Source of the DNA: Clostridia bacterium
Lineage (GTDB): Bacteria; UBA6262; WVXT01; JAUXBS01
Length of the DNA: 9,419 nucleotides
Reading direction: 5' to 3'
NCBI GenBank assembly: GCA_030619245.1
Contig: JAUXBS010000028.1
Span: forward strand, 1 to 9,419
Shown here: one piece after another, positions 1 to 6,339 of the stretch
Layout: every line of letters starts with the position of its first letter
How positions within the stretch are numbered: position 1 is the first letter of the stretch
Translations under genes and position numbers: made by a program
The notes under the pieces: model-generated
Database searches by the model: none
What the model saw: only the letters and a program-made list of their open reading frames with translations
What the model was told of the DNA's origin: nothing

Positions 1-274
1 AATCTATGCCATTCCTGGCGGCAATTACAAACAAATCTTCAGGAGTAAGCTCCCTCTTTAGACAAATGGGCTTCAACATTGCTGTTCTTCCTGTCGAAAA
101 TTTCTCAACAATAATAAATAAAGTATCCTCTTCAACCCTGTACCTGTATTCATAGCCGCCCGTATTCCATGCAACGTGAGTTGAAAAGGTGTACTCGGAA
201 AACCATTGTGTTGTTTTATTGTAGAATTCCTGGATTATCCCCTTGTCTTCAACTTCAATCTTCTTATATTCCAT
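1..274 (-). CDS. DUF2156-like protein, N-terminal part (cut by window edge)
   Basis: Only the first 91 residues lie in the window; the reading frame is open to the left edge. The start ATG at 274 is preceded by an AAGAGAG ribosome-binding site. The visible part opens with IEVEDKGIIQEFYNK and SEYTFSTHVAW, a pattern I recognise from the N-terminus of DUF2156 proteins (the fold of the phosphatidylglycerol lysyltransferase C-terminal domain, related to GNAT transferases), where an 'F.P+.LEDK' opening is followed by a 'SE.TFTN+F.W' stretch. The C-terminal half that would confirm the family is outside the window. It starts 13 bases after the GNAT gene stop, so the two are very likely co-transcribed, giving a unit of two putative acyl/aminoacyl transferases. 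The substrate cannot be told. The family call is from memory of the motif. Confidence 0.65.
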   Translation of the reverse strand, partial: MEYKKIEVEDKGIIQEFYNKTTQWFSEYTFSTHVAWNTGGYEYRYRVEEDTLFIIVEKFSTGRTAMLKPICLKRELTPEDLFVIAARNGID

Positions 275-287
275 TTTTGTTTCTCTC

Positions 288-713
288 TTAACTCCTGCTA
301 TCCCGGACCTTCTGTTTATACCTCATTGGCGCATACCTTTTCATCCTGGAAAATCCCAGGCCTTCCCAGAATCCGGTTGTACCCGGGCTCGCTATCAGTA
401 CTATCCAGTCAACCCCCTTTGATTTCAGGTGCTTTAGCAGGGCATTGACTATTTTCTTTCCGCCTCCCCTGCCCCTGTGCGCCTTAATAACAGCAACATC
501 ATGGATGTAGGCATCGCTTAATCCATCCGAACTGACTCTGCCGACACCAACCAGCCTCCTGCCGTAATAAAGGCATGCATAAGCATATGTCTTCTTGAAC
601 GCCTTACTCAAAACCTCTTTAGCATTCTTAGAGCACTTCCACCACTTCTCGGCCATGTATATCTCAAGCACCTGGTCTACATTGAAACTTGCATTAATCT
701 TTACCTTATACAT
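288..713 (-). CDS. GNAT-family N-acetyltransferase
   Basis: A 141-residue protein of the usual single-domain GNAT length, expected in the cytoplasm and transferring an acetyl group from acetyl-CoA to an unidentified amine. The acetyl-CoA pyrophosphate-binding motif is visible at residues 80-85 (RGRGGG, matching R/Q-x-x-G-x-G/A), preceded by the beta4 strand (IHDVAVIKAH, 70-79) and followed by the alpha3 helix (KKIVNALLKHLKSKG). The beta5 to alpha4 segment follows at about 103-121 (WIVLIASPGTTGFWEGLGF), ending in the typical 'FWE.LGF'. The start ATG has AGAGGT six bases upstream. It is the first gene of a unit with the DUF2156-like gene and is read from the promoter at 780-808, leaving a leader of about 60 bases that contains a small CGGAG/CTCCG stem (736-751). 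Substrate unknown. Confidence 0.85.
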   Translation of the reverse strand: MYKVKINASFNVDQVLEIYMAEKWWKCSKNAKEVLSKAFKKTYAYACLYYGRRLVGVGRVSSDGLSDAYIHDVAVIKAHRGRGGGKKIVNALLKHLKSKGVDWIVLIASPGTTGFWEGLGFSRMKRYAPMRYKQKVRDSRS

Positions 714-776
714 AATTACCTCTTTGGATGTTATCCGGAGCTACATCTCCGATGACGTCAACTATCCTTGACATTT

Positions 777-879
777 AGTATCGTAACATATGTTTCCAGG
801 CTTGTCAATCCCGGCATATTTATTATTTTATTCATTTATTTTCAAAATCCAGGAAGGTATTTTAGAACTTTACTTATAA
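777..879. repeat. Direct repeat copy A (promoter-region repeat)
   Basis: About 103 bases, matched by copy B at 2118-2208 in the same orientation. Shared blocks on the plus strand are AGTATCGTAACATAT at the left, GCTTGTCAA in the middle, and CAGGAAGGTATT plus AGAACTTTACTTA at the right. The offset changes from 1341 to 1329 bases between the two ends, so copy A carries about 12 more bases in its AT-rich middle. It covers the promoter of the GNAT unit and lies between the ATPase stop and the GNAT start. The 92 bases between this repeat and the ATPase stop hold no gene that I can see. Confidence 0.8.
780..808 (-). promoter_or_regulatory. Sigma70-type promoter of the GNAT/DUF2156 unit
   Basis: Read on the minus strand: a perfect -35 box TTGACA (803-808), a 17-base spacer, and a -10 box TACGAT (780-785), four of six consensus bases. 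The expected start of transcription is near 773, about 60 bases before the GNAT start codon. The same boxes with the same spacing occur in the second repeat copy at 2121-2149, which supports the call. TTGACA also occurs on the plus strand at 768-773, so the promoter sits between inverted TTGACA/TGTCAA words. Confidence 0.65.
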
Positions 880-971
880 TCAATGTATTTTTCCGGACTC
901 AGGTGAAACAGGAGGGAGAATTGAATCATCTAAGATGAGAAACAATTGAAAGTTGTCTCCGATTAATAATT

Positions 972-2072
972 TTAACATCGTCGATTCTTCAATATCCATT
1001 CTTTCCAAAAAGGATCCTCTATCTTAATTTTTTTTCCATTCTTTTTTATTAATGTTCCTAAGGCAATTAATTTGCTTACTACGCTGCCGGAAGTGCTGGC
1101 TGACTTAATCCCGTATTTTCTTATGAATTCTTGTGAAGTGGGATTATGATTGCCGGAAGCAATACCTATAATGACTTTTCTTTCGGTATTGCTTAAACTG
1201 CCCCACCATCTCGAGTAATCTGCATGATGTTCTGTTGTAATTTGGTCAACTGCTTTATTTATCACCCCTTTTGTTAAAATCTTTTTATCACCCAATAAAT
1301 AGATTTCATGACACAATTGTTGGGTATAATAGGGTTGGCAATCAGTAAAACTTAGAATGTCTTTTACAATATCACGAGTATCTATTTTTTGCGAGGAAAA
1401 TCTTTTTATTACAAAATCTGAAAATTCGGCTTCAGGTATTTTGTGCAAGTTAATATGGCGTCCAAATTTATAGAAGGGATTCTTTTTATTCTGGAATATT
1501 TCCCGTATCATACTTTCTTGACTTCCGATGAAGATATACGTTATGTTTTGATGATATTGAAATATCCCACGCATTTTTCTTTCAAGCACAGGAGATATCC
1601 TGCGTATTTCCTGAAATTCATCAAAAACAATTACGACTCTCTTTTTCATGCTTACAGCAATTGTCTCAGGAAGCTGGAGGCTGTCTGAGAGAATCGTTGA
1701 GAGGTCTTTTTTCTCAGTATTGAAAGATACGGAGATTTCATTTGTTGTTGGCTGAAGCTGAATATAGGGTTGTATCTTTAGATTCTTTAAGTAGTGTTTT
1801 ATTTTTTCATATTTACTCAACGATAAAGCATTTTTAACATAGTAATTAGCCAGGTCTACTTCATCCGCAATTAACTCCATATTAATCCTAACCCATTTCA
1901 CCCCGCTGGCTTTAATTGCTTCATTCACAAGGCTGGTTTTACCATAGCGGCGCGGGCTCATAAGCACTATGTGTTGGCCGGCCTTTATCTCAGAGACTAT
2001 CTCTTTTATTTCATTCTTTCGATTAGTAAAGTACTCTCCCGTTACTACATTACCAAATCTAAAGGGATTCAT
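972..2072 (-). CDS. STAND/MNS-type ATPase with C-terminal winged helix (archaeal ATPase family)
   Basis: A 366-residue AAA-like P-loop ATPase of the archaeal-ATPase (ATPase_2, PF01637-like) group. The N-terminus shows the family opening 'NPF.FG..V.GEYFTNR..EI'. Walker A is at 39-47 (SPRRYGKTS), Walker B at 146-152 (VVIVFDEF region), a sensor-1-like strand at 179-185 (YIFIGSQ), and 'NPFYKFGR' at 199-206. From about 295 on, a winged-helix-like domain follows (NTERKVIIGIA, then GSVVSKLIALGTLIKK), ending with IEDPFWKEWI. No signal peptide or membrane segment is seen. Start ATG with an excellent AGGAGG six bases upstream. The role of such ATPases is mostly unknown; the winged helix suggests DNA binding or signalling. 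The gene is single, flanked by direct repeats, unrelated to the metal operon, and by eye more AT-rich than the pump gene, which suggests transfer. Confidence 0.85.
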   Translation of the reverse strand: MNPFRFGNVVTGEYFTNRKNEIKEIVSEIKAGQHIVLMSPRRYGKTSLVNEAIKASGVKWVRINMELIADEVDLANYYVKNALSLSKYEKIKHYLKNLKIQPYIQLQPTTNEISVSFNTEKKDLSTILSDSLQLPETIAVSMKKRVVIVFDEFQEIRRISPVLERKMRGIFQYHQNITYIFIGSQESMIREIFQNKKNPFYKFGRHINLHKIPEAEFSDFVIKRFSSQKIDTRDIVKDILSFTDCQPYYTQQLCHEIYLLGDKKILTKGVINKAVDQITTEHHADYSRWWGSLSNTERKVIIGIASGNHNPTSQEFIRKYGIKSASTSGSVVSKLIALGTLIKKNGKKIKIEDPFWKEWILKNRRC

Positions 2073-2101
2073 CGTAAACCTCCTGTTTTTAATATTACGA
2101 C

Positions 2102-2134
2102 ATATATCGTTACGATAAGTATCGTAACATATAT
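2102..2134. promoter_or_regulatory. Palindrome over the ATPase promoter (candidate operator)
   Basis: Arms ATATAT(C)GTTACGAT (2102-2116) and ATCGTAACATATAT (2121-2134) around the loop AAGT. The inner 8 base pairs are perfect, and the full 14-base arms pair with one bulged C at 2108. The dyad covers the -10 box and the predicted transcription start of the ATPase gene, a position typical of a repressor operator. The left arm is missing from the otherwise similar promoter of the GNAT unit. Confidence 0.5.
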
Positions 2135-2208
2135 TGCCATGCTTGTCAAGCCTTGCTTATCATTTTTTCCTTGAAGCCCAGGAAGGTATTTCAGAACTTT
2201 ACTTACAA
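2118..2208. repeat. Direct repeat copy B (promoter-region repeat)
   Basis: About 91 bases, the partner of copy A at 777-879 and in the same orientation; see that entry for the shared blocks. It lies immediately upstream of the ATPase gene and contains its promoter. The two copies together bracket the ATPase gene in a unit of about 1.34 kb. Confidence 0.8.
2121..2149 (-). promoter_or_regulatory. Sigma70-type promoter of the ATPase gene
   Basis: On the minus strand: TTGACA (2144-2149), a 17-base spacer, TACGAT (2121-2126). The predicted start is near 2114, leaving a leader of about 42 bases that ends in the AGGAGG ribosome-binding site. The boxes and spacing are identical to those of the GNAT promoter in repeat copy A. 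The -10 box lies inside the 2102-2134 palindrome. Confidence 0.65.
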
Positions 2209-2250
2209 CTTATTCCATGACTTTCTAATGCATTTCTTGAAGTCTTTCTG

Positions 2251-2451
2251 CTAACATATCTTTACATATGCTGGAAGTATTTTGATTCAGCGTCAAGGAA
2301 CGATGAGTGACGCCGACGATGGACAAAAGACGACAGTCCTTCGACAAGCTCAGGATCTGAGACCCTTCGGGAAGGACAGCATTTGGACGTATTCTGCGTC
2401 TTTCCTTGAATCCGCCTTAAAACCTGCCCTTCATATGTAAAGCTATGTTAG
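2251..2451. repeat. 201-base near-palindromic element with 20-base terminal inverted repeats (MITE/REP-like)
   Basis: The ends CTAACATATCTTTACATATG (2251-2270) and the complement of 2432-2451 agree at 19 of 20 bases. Symmetry continues inward at matching distances: TCAAGGAA at 2293-2300 pairs with 2402-2409, GTCCTTC at 2336-2342 pairs with GAAGGAC at 2371-2377, and CTCAG/CTGAG (2349-2353, 2357-2361) closes on a GAT loop. There is no open reading frame of note and no clear target-site duplication at the ends. The centre contains CCTTCGACAAGCTCAGGAT, a word I associate with dispersed palindromic repeats in bacterial genomes. It could be a non-autonomous transposable element, a compound REP-type repeat, or a long structured RNA downstream of the metal operon. 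This element and repeat copy B occupy most of the gene-free stretch 2073-2524. Confidence 0.7.
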
Positions 2452-2464
2452 ACTCACCACACTA

Positions 2465-2485
2465 GAGTATCAAACACGGATACTC
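2465..2485. other. Short hairpin downstream of the metal operon
   Basis: GAGTATC (2465-2471) and GATACTC (2479-2485) form a perfect 7-base stem with a 7-base loop, about 40 bases after the last operon stop. In the minus-strand transcript the T-rich run comes before the hairpin, not after it, so this is not a standard intrinsic terminator. It may help to end or stabilise the transcript. Confidence 0.35.
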
Positions 2486-2524
2486 CATTTAAGAAAAAAA
2501 TAACTATGTTGAAACCTCTATGTA

Positions 2525-3202
2525 CTATTCTTTCTTACCGAACTTCAGTATATACCTCATGGATATAGCCAGGTCTCTGGCCTCAACTAACATAGTTGAG
2601 ACAGCCAGGGACTCCGTGGGTATCCAGGAACAACCAAAATGCAAATTGATTCCGTCATAGCTGGTAAATATACTCCACTTCTCCTTTATTAGAGTAGTAA
2701 TGCCTGCCAGGCCGTACAACCGGTCAAAACCGGGCATCAACAATGCAACTCCCCCGTTAATCTGCAGGGCAAAATCTTCGCCAAACTCCCAGCTTTTTAG
2801 AACCTGCATAAACAGGGATTGATCGCTGCCGCCTGTCCTTACGCTCCCTGTTCCGATTAACAACCCGGGTTTCCAGTCATCCTCCTCTTCCTTTAACGGC
2901 TGAAACCTGATACTCCATACAGGTGTTGTAGATTTAAACGCATATCCCACCCCTATATCCATCCATGGAAAAACACCTGCCCGCAGGTTTATTATGTATG
3001 TTTCTTCCGCTCCATAAGGAATAGCAATATTTGAAATTATCAAGTTCCCCACCGGCACCAGTGCCCCGGTAGCATCGCCTGTCCCTGAACAGACAGGGCA
3101 GGAAGGGCCGCATTCCTGGGAAAGGGCCTGCGCAGTTATCAGTACTGACAGTAATAATAGCATTAATAATGACACAAAAAAACTTCTTTTTCTAATTCGC
3201 AT
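2525..3202 (-). CDS. Small exported beta-rich protein, CxxxCxxC motif, metal-operon associated (function unknown)
   Basis: I do not recognise a named family. Start chosen at ATG 3202, because AAGGAGG lies about eight bases upstream; a longer reading from TTG at 3223 would put that ribosome-binding site inside the gene. The product has 225 residues. Residues 1-29 are a clear signal peptide (RIRKR, then a long hydrophobic core, then TAQALSQ). The mature N-terminus carries C31, C35 and C38 in ECGPSCPVCSG, a possible metal or cofactor site; C191 is a further Cys. The rest alternates polar and hydrophobic residues with aromatic-rich strands and Gly turns (for example INLRAGVFPWMDIGVGYAF, 71-89), as expected for a small outer-membrane beta-barrel. 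It lies 53 bases after the pump gene, so it is probably the last gene of the operon and an accessory outer-membrane or periplasmic part. Confidence 0.75.
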   Translation of the reverse strand: MRIRKRSFFVSLLMLLLLSVLITAQALSQECGPSCPVCSGTGDATGALVPVGNLIISNIAIPYGAEETYIINLRAGVFPWMDIGVGYAFKSTTPVWSIRFQPLKEEEDDWKPGLLIGTGSVRTGGSDQSLFMQVLKSWEFGEDFALQINGGVALLMPGFDRLYGLAGITTLIKEKWSIFTSYDGINLHFGCSWIPTESLAVSTMLVEARDLAISMRYILKFGKKE

Positions 3203-3255
3203 TAAGGACTCCTCCTTTATCAATTATTATGGATTCTATGAAACCTATGTAAACT

Positions 3256-6200
3256 CTATTCCTTCACCCACCCGTATAGTGTGGGTATTACAAACAGGGT
3301 CAGTACCGTTGATGATATTATCCCTCCCACAACTACAATAGCCAGTGGTTTCTGTATCTCAGAACCCGGACTGGTAGACATAATTAATGGTATTAATCCG
3401 AATGCAGTGGTCACTGTAGTCATTAAAACAGGCCTCAATTTTGAAAGAGAACCTTCAATTATCCCATCTTTCAAGCCTAAACCCTTTGCGCGCAGATACT
3501 TGAAACGGGATATCAACACCAATCCGTCCTGCAGGGCTATACCGAAAAGCGCAATAAAACCAATAGTTGCGGGGATACTCAGGTCCTGGCCGGTAATTGC
3601 CAGGGCAAAGACTCCCCCCACCAGGGCTAAAGGTATGTTGAGGGCAATGAGGAGCGTTTCTTTGAATGATTTAAAGAAACTGTAAAGCAGGAACAGTATA
3701 ATGAACAGTGTAATCGGTATTACAACCATCAACCTCCTGTTGGCCGCCTGCTGTAGTTCAAACTGCCCGCCCCACGAAATAGAGTAACCGGGGGGAAGGG
3801 TTACTGATTCTTCTATTTCCTTCTGCGCTTCCTCAACGAATCCCCCGACGTCCCTTCCCCTTACGTTGCTCAGTACGGATATATACCTCTGGCCGTTTTC
3901 GTGGCTTATCTGCCTGAACCCTTCTACAAGCCTGATTTCGGCAATGCGCGACAGGGGTACCCTGTTACCGTCACTGCCGTATATCAACACATCCTTTATG
4001 GCTTCAACATCGTTTCGGTGGGACTCCTCAAACCTTACGAATATATCAAAGGACTTTTCACCTTCAAATACCTTGCCCGCCCTTATGCCCCCCACACTGC
4101 TCCTTATTATTTCCTGGACCCTTGATATGTTTATACCCTGCCGGGCCATCTCTTTACGGTCTATCTCTATATGCAGGTGCGCCTGACCGCTTACCTGTTC
4201 CACCCTGAGGTCGGCGACCCCTTCTATACCGGAGAGAACTCCTTCAATTTCCGCAGCTTTCTGTTTAAGCACTTCCATGTCGTAACCAAACAGTTTTGCC
4301 GCCACCTGTGCCCCTGCCCCACCGACCAGTTCATCCACTTCGTGCTGGATCGGCTGGGAGAAACTTATGGACACCCCGGGGAAGCCTTTAAGTTTCTCAC
4401 TCATCCTTGAAACTAACTGCTCCTGCGTGCCCCCGGCCTTCCACGTATGCCTGGGATAAAGGTCAAGGGTTATACAGGCGTAGTCGGTATGGTGGACGTG
4501 GGGCCCCACGTCCCCGTAGCCTATCTCGGAGATTACCTGCCTGACCTCGCTGAACGTACTCAATTCCTCTTCAAGTTTTGCGGCAACCCTGCCTGCTTCA
4601 TCAAGGGCTATGCTGGGGTCCATGTGAGCCAGCACGTTTATGCTCCCCTCATGAAGGGTGGGTACGAACACCTTACCCAGGTTAAAGAACACGCCTATGC
4701 CTAAAAGCAGCAGACAGGCAGTCACTATGGCTACCTTCTTACGCCTTGGAAGAAGGAACTGGAGCATTGATTTATAGCGCTCATGCAGTCCCTGCATGAA
4801 CTTATCGCTCTTATCCCCGGATGGCTTTCTGTTCTTCACGGTGAGGCTGTAAAGGATGGGAGCAAGGAGCATGGCGTATATCAACGAACCTAACATGGCA
4901 ATAGTTACTGAGTACGCCTGCGGCCTGAACATCTTCCCTTCCACACCCTGTAGAGTCCATATTGGCAGAAACACCATGATAATAATGGCAATGGCAAAGA
5001 ACATCGGCCTGCCGACCTCCTGCGCGGCGGCTATGACAACATCCTTCATTGAAAGAGATTCAGAAGATTCCATATTCAGAGTATGTATCTTCTCAACCAT
5101 GATGATGCTGGCATCCACTATCATACCCAGCGCTATTGCCAGCCCTCCTAAGGATATCAAATCCCCTGGAATATGAAGAACCCGGAACATGATTAACGCA
5201 AACAACATTGAAAACGGCAGTGACAGTACCACCACCAGGGCGTTCTTCAGTTTGCCAAGAAAGACAAAAAGAACTATACATACCAGTATCAAACCCAGCC
5301 CGAGAGCATTCCTTACGGTCTTTATGCTTTCCTTAACCAGTATTCCCTGATCATAAAACGGTACTATGCTTACTCCTGAAGGGAGTATTTTATTAATCTT
5401 ATCCATCTGCTTATTAAGGCGGCTTATAACCTTAAAGGAGTTCTCTCCATGAATCTTGTATATGCCTCCCACTACGATTTCCTTACCGCCATCCATAGAG
5501 GCAATCCCTCTCCTTATCGCCTGACTTATGCTTATATCCGCAACGTCCTTGAGGTATACCGGGCTTCCCCGGTATGACCGCAGGACTATGTTTTCAATAT
5601 CAGAAACATCCTTAACAAGCCCGAGACTCCTTATAATCCATTCCTGTGAATAATTCTTCAGTAAACCCGCGCCCGTATTGAGGTTGTTCTCCCTTACCGC
5701 TTCAATTACTTCATTTATAGTAACATCATAGCGCAGTAGTTTATACGGTGATACGTCCACCCGGAACTGCTTAATATGCCCTCCCAGGCTTATAACCTCA
5801 GCAACGCCCGAAACAGACTGCAGGGCTGGCTTAATAATCCACTCCTGCATGGTACGCAGCTGTGTGGTATCATATTCATCCCCCTTAATATAATAAGTAA
5901 GAATCTTACCCATTCCCGATGCTATGGCACCCATTTCAATGCCGTGAGACATATCTATGCCTTCGGGAATGCCCTCTTCAGCGCTGCCGAGCCTCTCAAA
6001 CACCAACTGCCGCGTGAAATATATGTCCAGGTTGTCTTCAAAGTATACCTTAACGGTGGAAAGCCCGAAAGACGATAACGAACGGATACTCTTTACCCCC
6101 CGCATGCCCATCATGGACAGTTCTACCGGCCTGGTAACTAACTGCTCAACCTCTTCGGCAGCCATGCCGTTGACCTCTGCGAACACCTGCACCATGTTGG

Positions 6201-6330
6201 GACTGATGTCAGGGAAGGCGTCTATGGGCAGGTTTGACAGGGACATTATACCCCCCAAACATATACCCACAAAAGCTATTATCACCAAGAACCTGTTTTT
6301 AAATCCAAACTCTATTATTTTTTTAATCAT
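3256..6330 (-). CDS. CusA/CzcA-family heavy-metal RND efflux pump
   Basis: A 1024-residue inner-membrane proton-driven exporter, near the usual length of about 1040. The N-terminus (MIKKIIEFGFKNRF, then TM1 and NLPIDAFPDISPN, 33-45) is typical of the heavy-metal RND group. TM segments 2-6 lie at about 341-500 and TM8-12 at about 867-1020, each block following a large periplasmic region. TM4 has LGGLAIALGMIVDASIIMVE (394-413), with D406 and E413 as the proton-relay acids. Aligned from memory with CusA, the three Cu(I) methionines (573, 623, 672) correspond to L567, Y617 and E666, so a copper/silver pump of CusA type is unlikely. A cluster H611, H613, H614 lies near the second site. The start ATG has AGGAG six bases upstream and comes 9 bases after the adaptor stop. 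Substrate undecided: zinc, cobalt, nickel, cadmium or another ion. Confidence 0.93.
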   Translation of the reverse strand: MIKKIIEFGFKNRFLVIIAFVGICLGGIMSLSNLPIDAFPDISPNMVQVFAEVNGMAAEEVEQLVTRPVELSMMGMRGVKSIRSLSSFGLSTVKVYFEDNLDIYFTRQLVFERLGSAEEGIPEGIDMSHGIEMGAIASGMGKILTYYIKGDEYDTTQLRTMQEWIIKPALQSVSGVAEVISLGGHIKQFRVDVSPYKLLRYDVTINEVIEAVRENNLNTGAGLLKNYSQEWIIRSLGLVKDVSDIENIVLRSYRGSPVYLKDVADISISQAIRRGIASMDGGKEIVVGGIYKIHGENSFKVISRLNKQMDKINKILPSGVSIVPFYDQGILVKESIKTVRNALGLGLILVCIVLFVFLGKLKNALVVVLSLPFSMLFALIMFRVLHIPGDLISLGGLAIALGMIVDASIIMVEKIHTLNMESSESLSMKDVVIAAAQEVGRPMFFAIAIIIMVFLPIWTLQGVEGKMFRPQAYSVTIAMLGSLIYAMLLAPILYSLTVKNRKPSGDKSDKFMQGLHERYKSMLQFLLPRRKKVAIVTACLLLLGIGVFFNLGKVFVPTLHEGSINVLAHMDPSIALDEAGRVAAKLEEELSTFSEVRQVISEIGYGDVGPHVHHTDYACITLDLYPRHTWKAGGTQEQLVSRMSEKLKGFPGVSISFSQPIQHEVDELVGGAGAQVAAKLFGYDMEVLKQKAAEIEGVLSGIEGVADLRVEQVSGQAHLHIEIDRKEMARQGINISRVQEIIRSSVGGIRAGKVFEGEKSFDIFVRFEESHRNDVEAIKDVLIYGSDGNRVPLSRIAEIRLVEGFRQISHENGQRYISVLSNVRGRDVGGFVEEAQKEIEESVTLPPGYSISWGGQFELQQAANRRLMVVIPITLFIILFLLYSFFKSFKETLLIALNIPLALVGGVFALAITGQDLSIPATIGFIALFGIALQDGLVLISRFKYLRAKGLGLKDGIIEGSLSKLRPVLMTTVTTAFGLIPLIMSTSPGSEIQKPLAIVVVGGIISSTVLTLFVIPTLYGWVKE

Positions 6331-6339
6331 ATGGTGCTC

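Noticed and set aside
206..448. Plus-strand frame of 80 residues across the DUF2156/GNAT junction
   Set aside because: Both minus-strand genes here have ribosome-binding sites and family motifs; the plus frame has neither.
768..796. Plus-strand TTGACA at 768-773 as a promoter firing toward the ATPase
   Set aside because: No acceptable -10 box lies 16-18 bases downstream, and there is no plus-strand gene to serve.
930..971. Possible terminator after the ATPase (GAGACAA / TTGTTTCTC)
   Set aside because: The stem needs bulges and no T-run follows on the minus strand.
3203..3223. Longer version of the exported protein starting at TTG 3223
   Set aside because: The added seven codons contain the AAGGAGG ribosome-binding site for ATG 3202 and would place extra charged residues before the signal peptide.
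3281..3685. Plus-strand open frame of 134 residues inside the pump gene
   Set aside because: It is an antisense shadow of a well-recognised RND gene with no ribosome-binding site or family pattern. The same applies to the other plus-strand frames over the pump, adaptor and outer-membrane factor.
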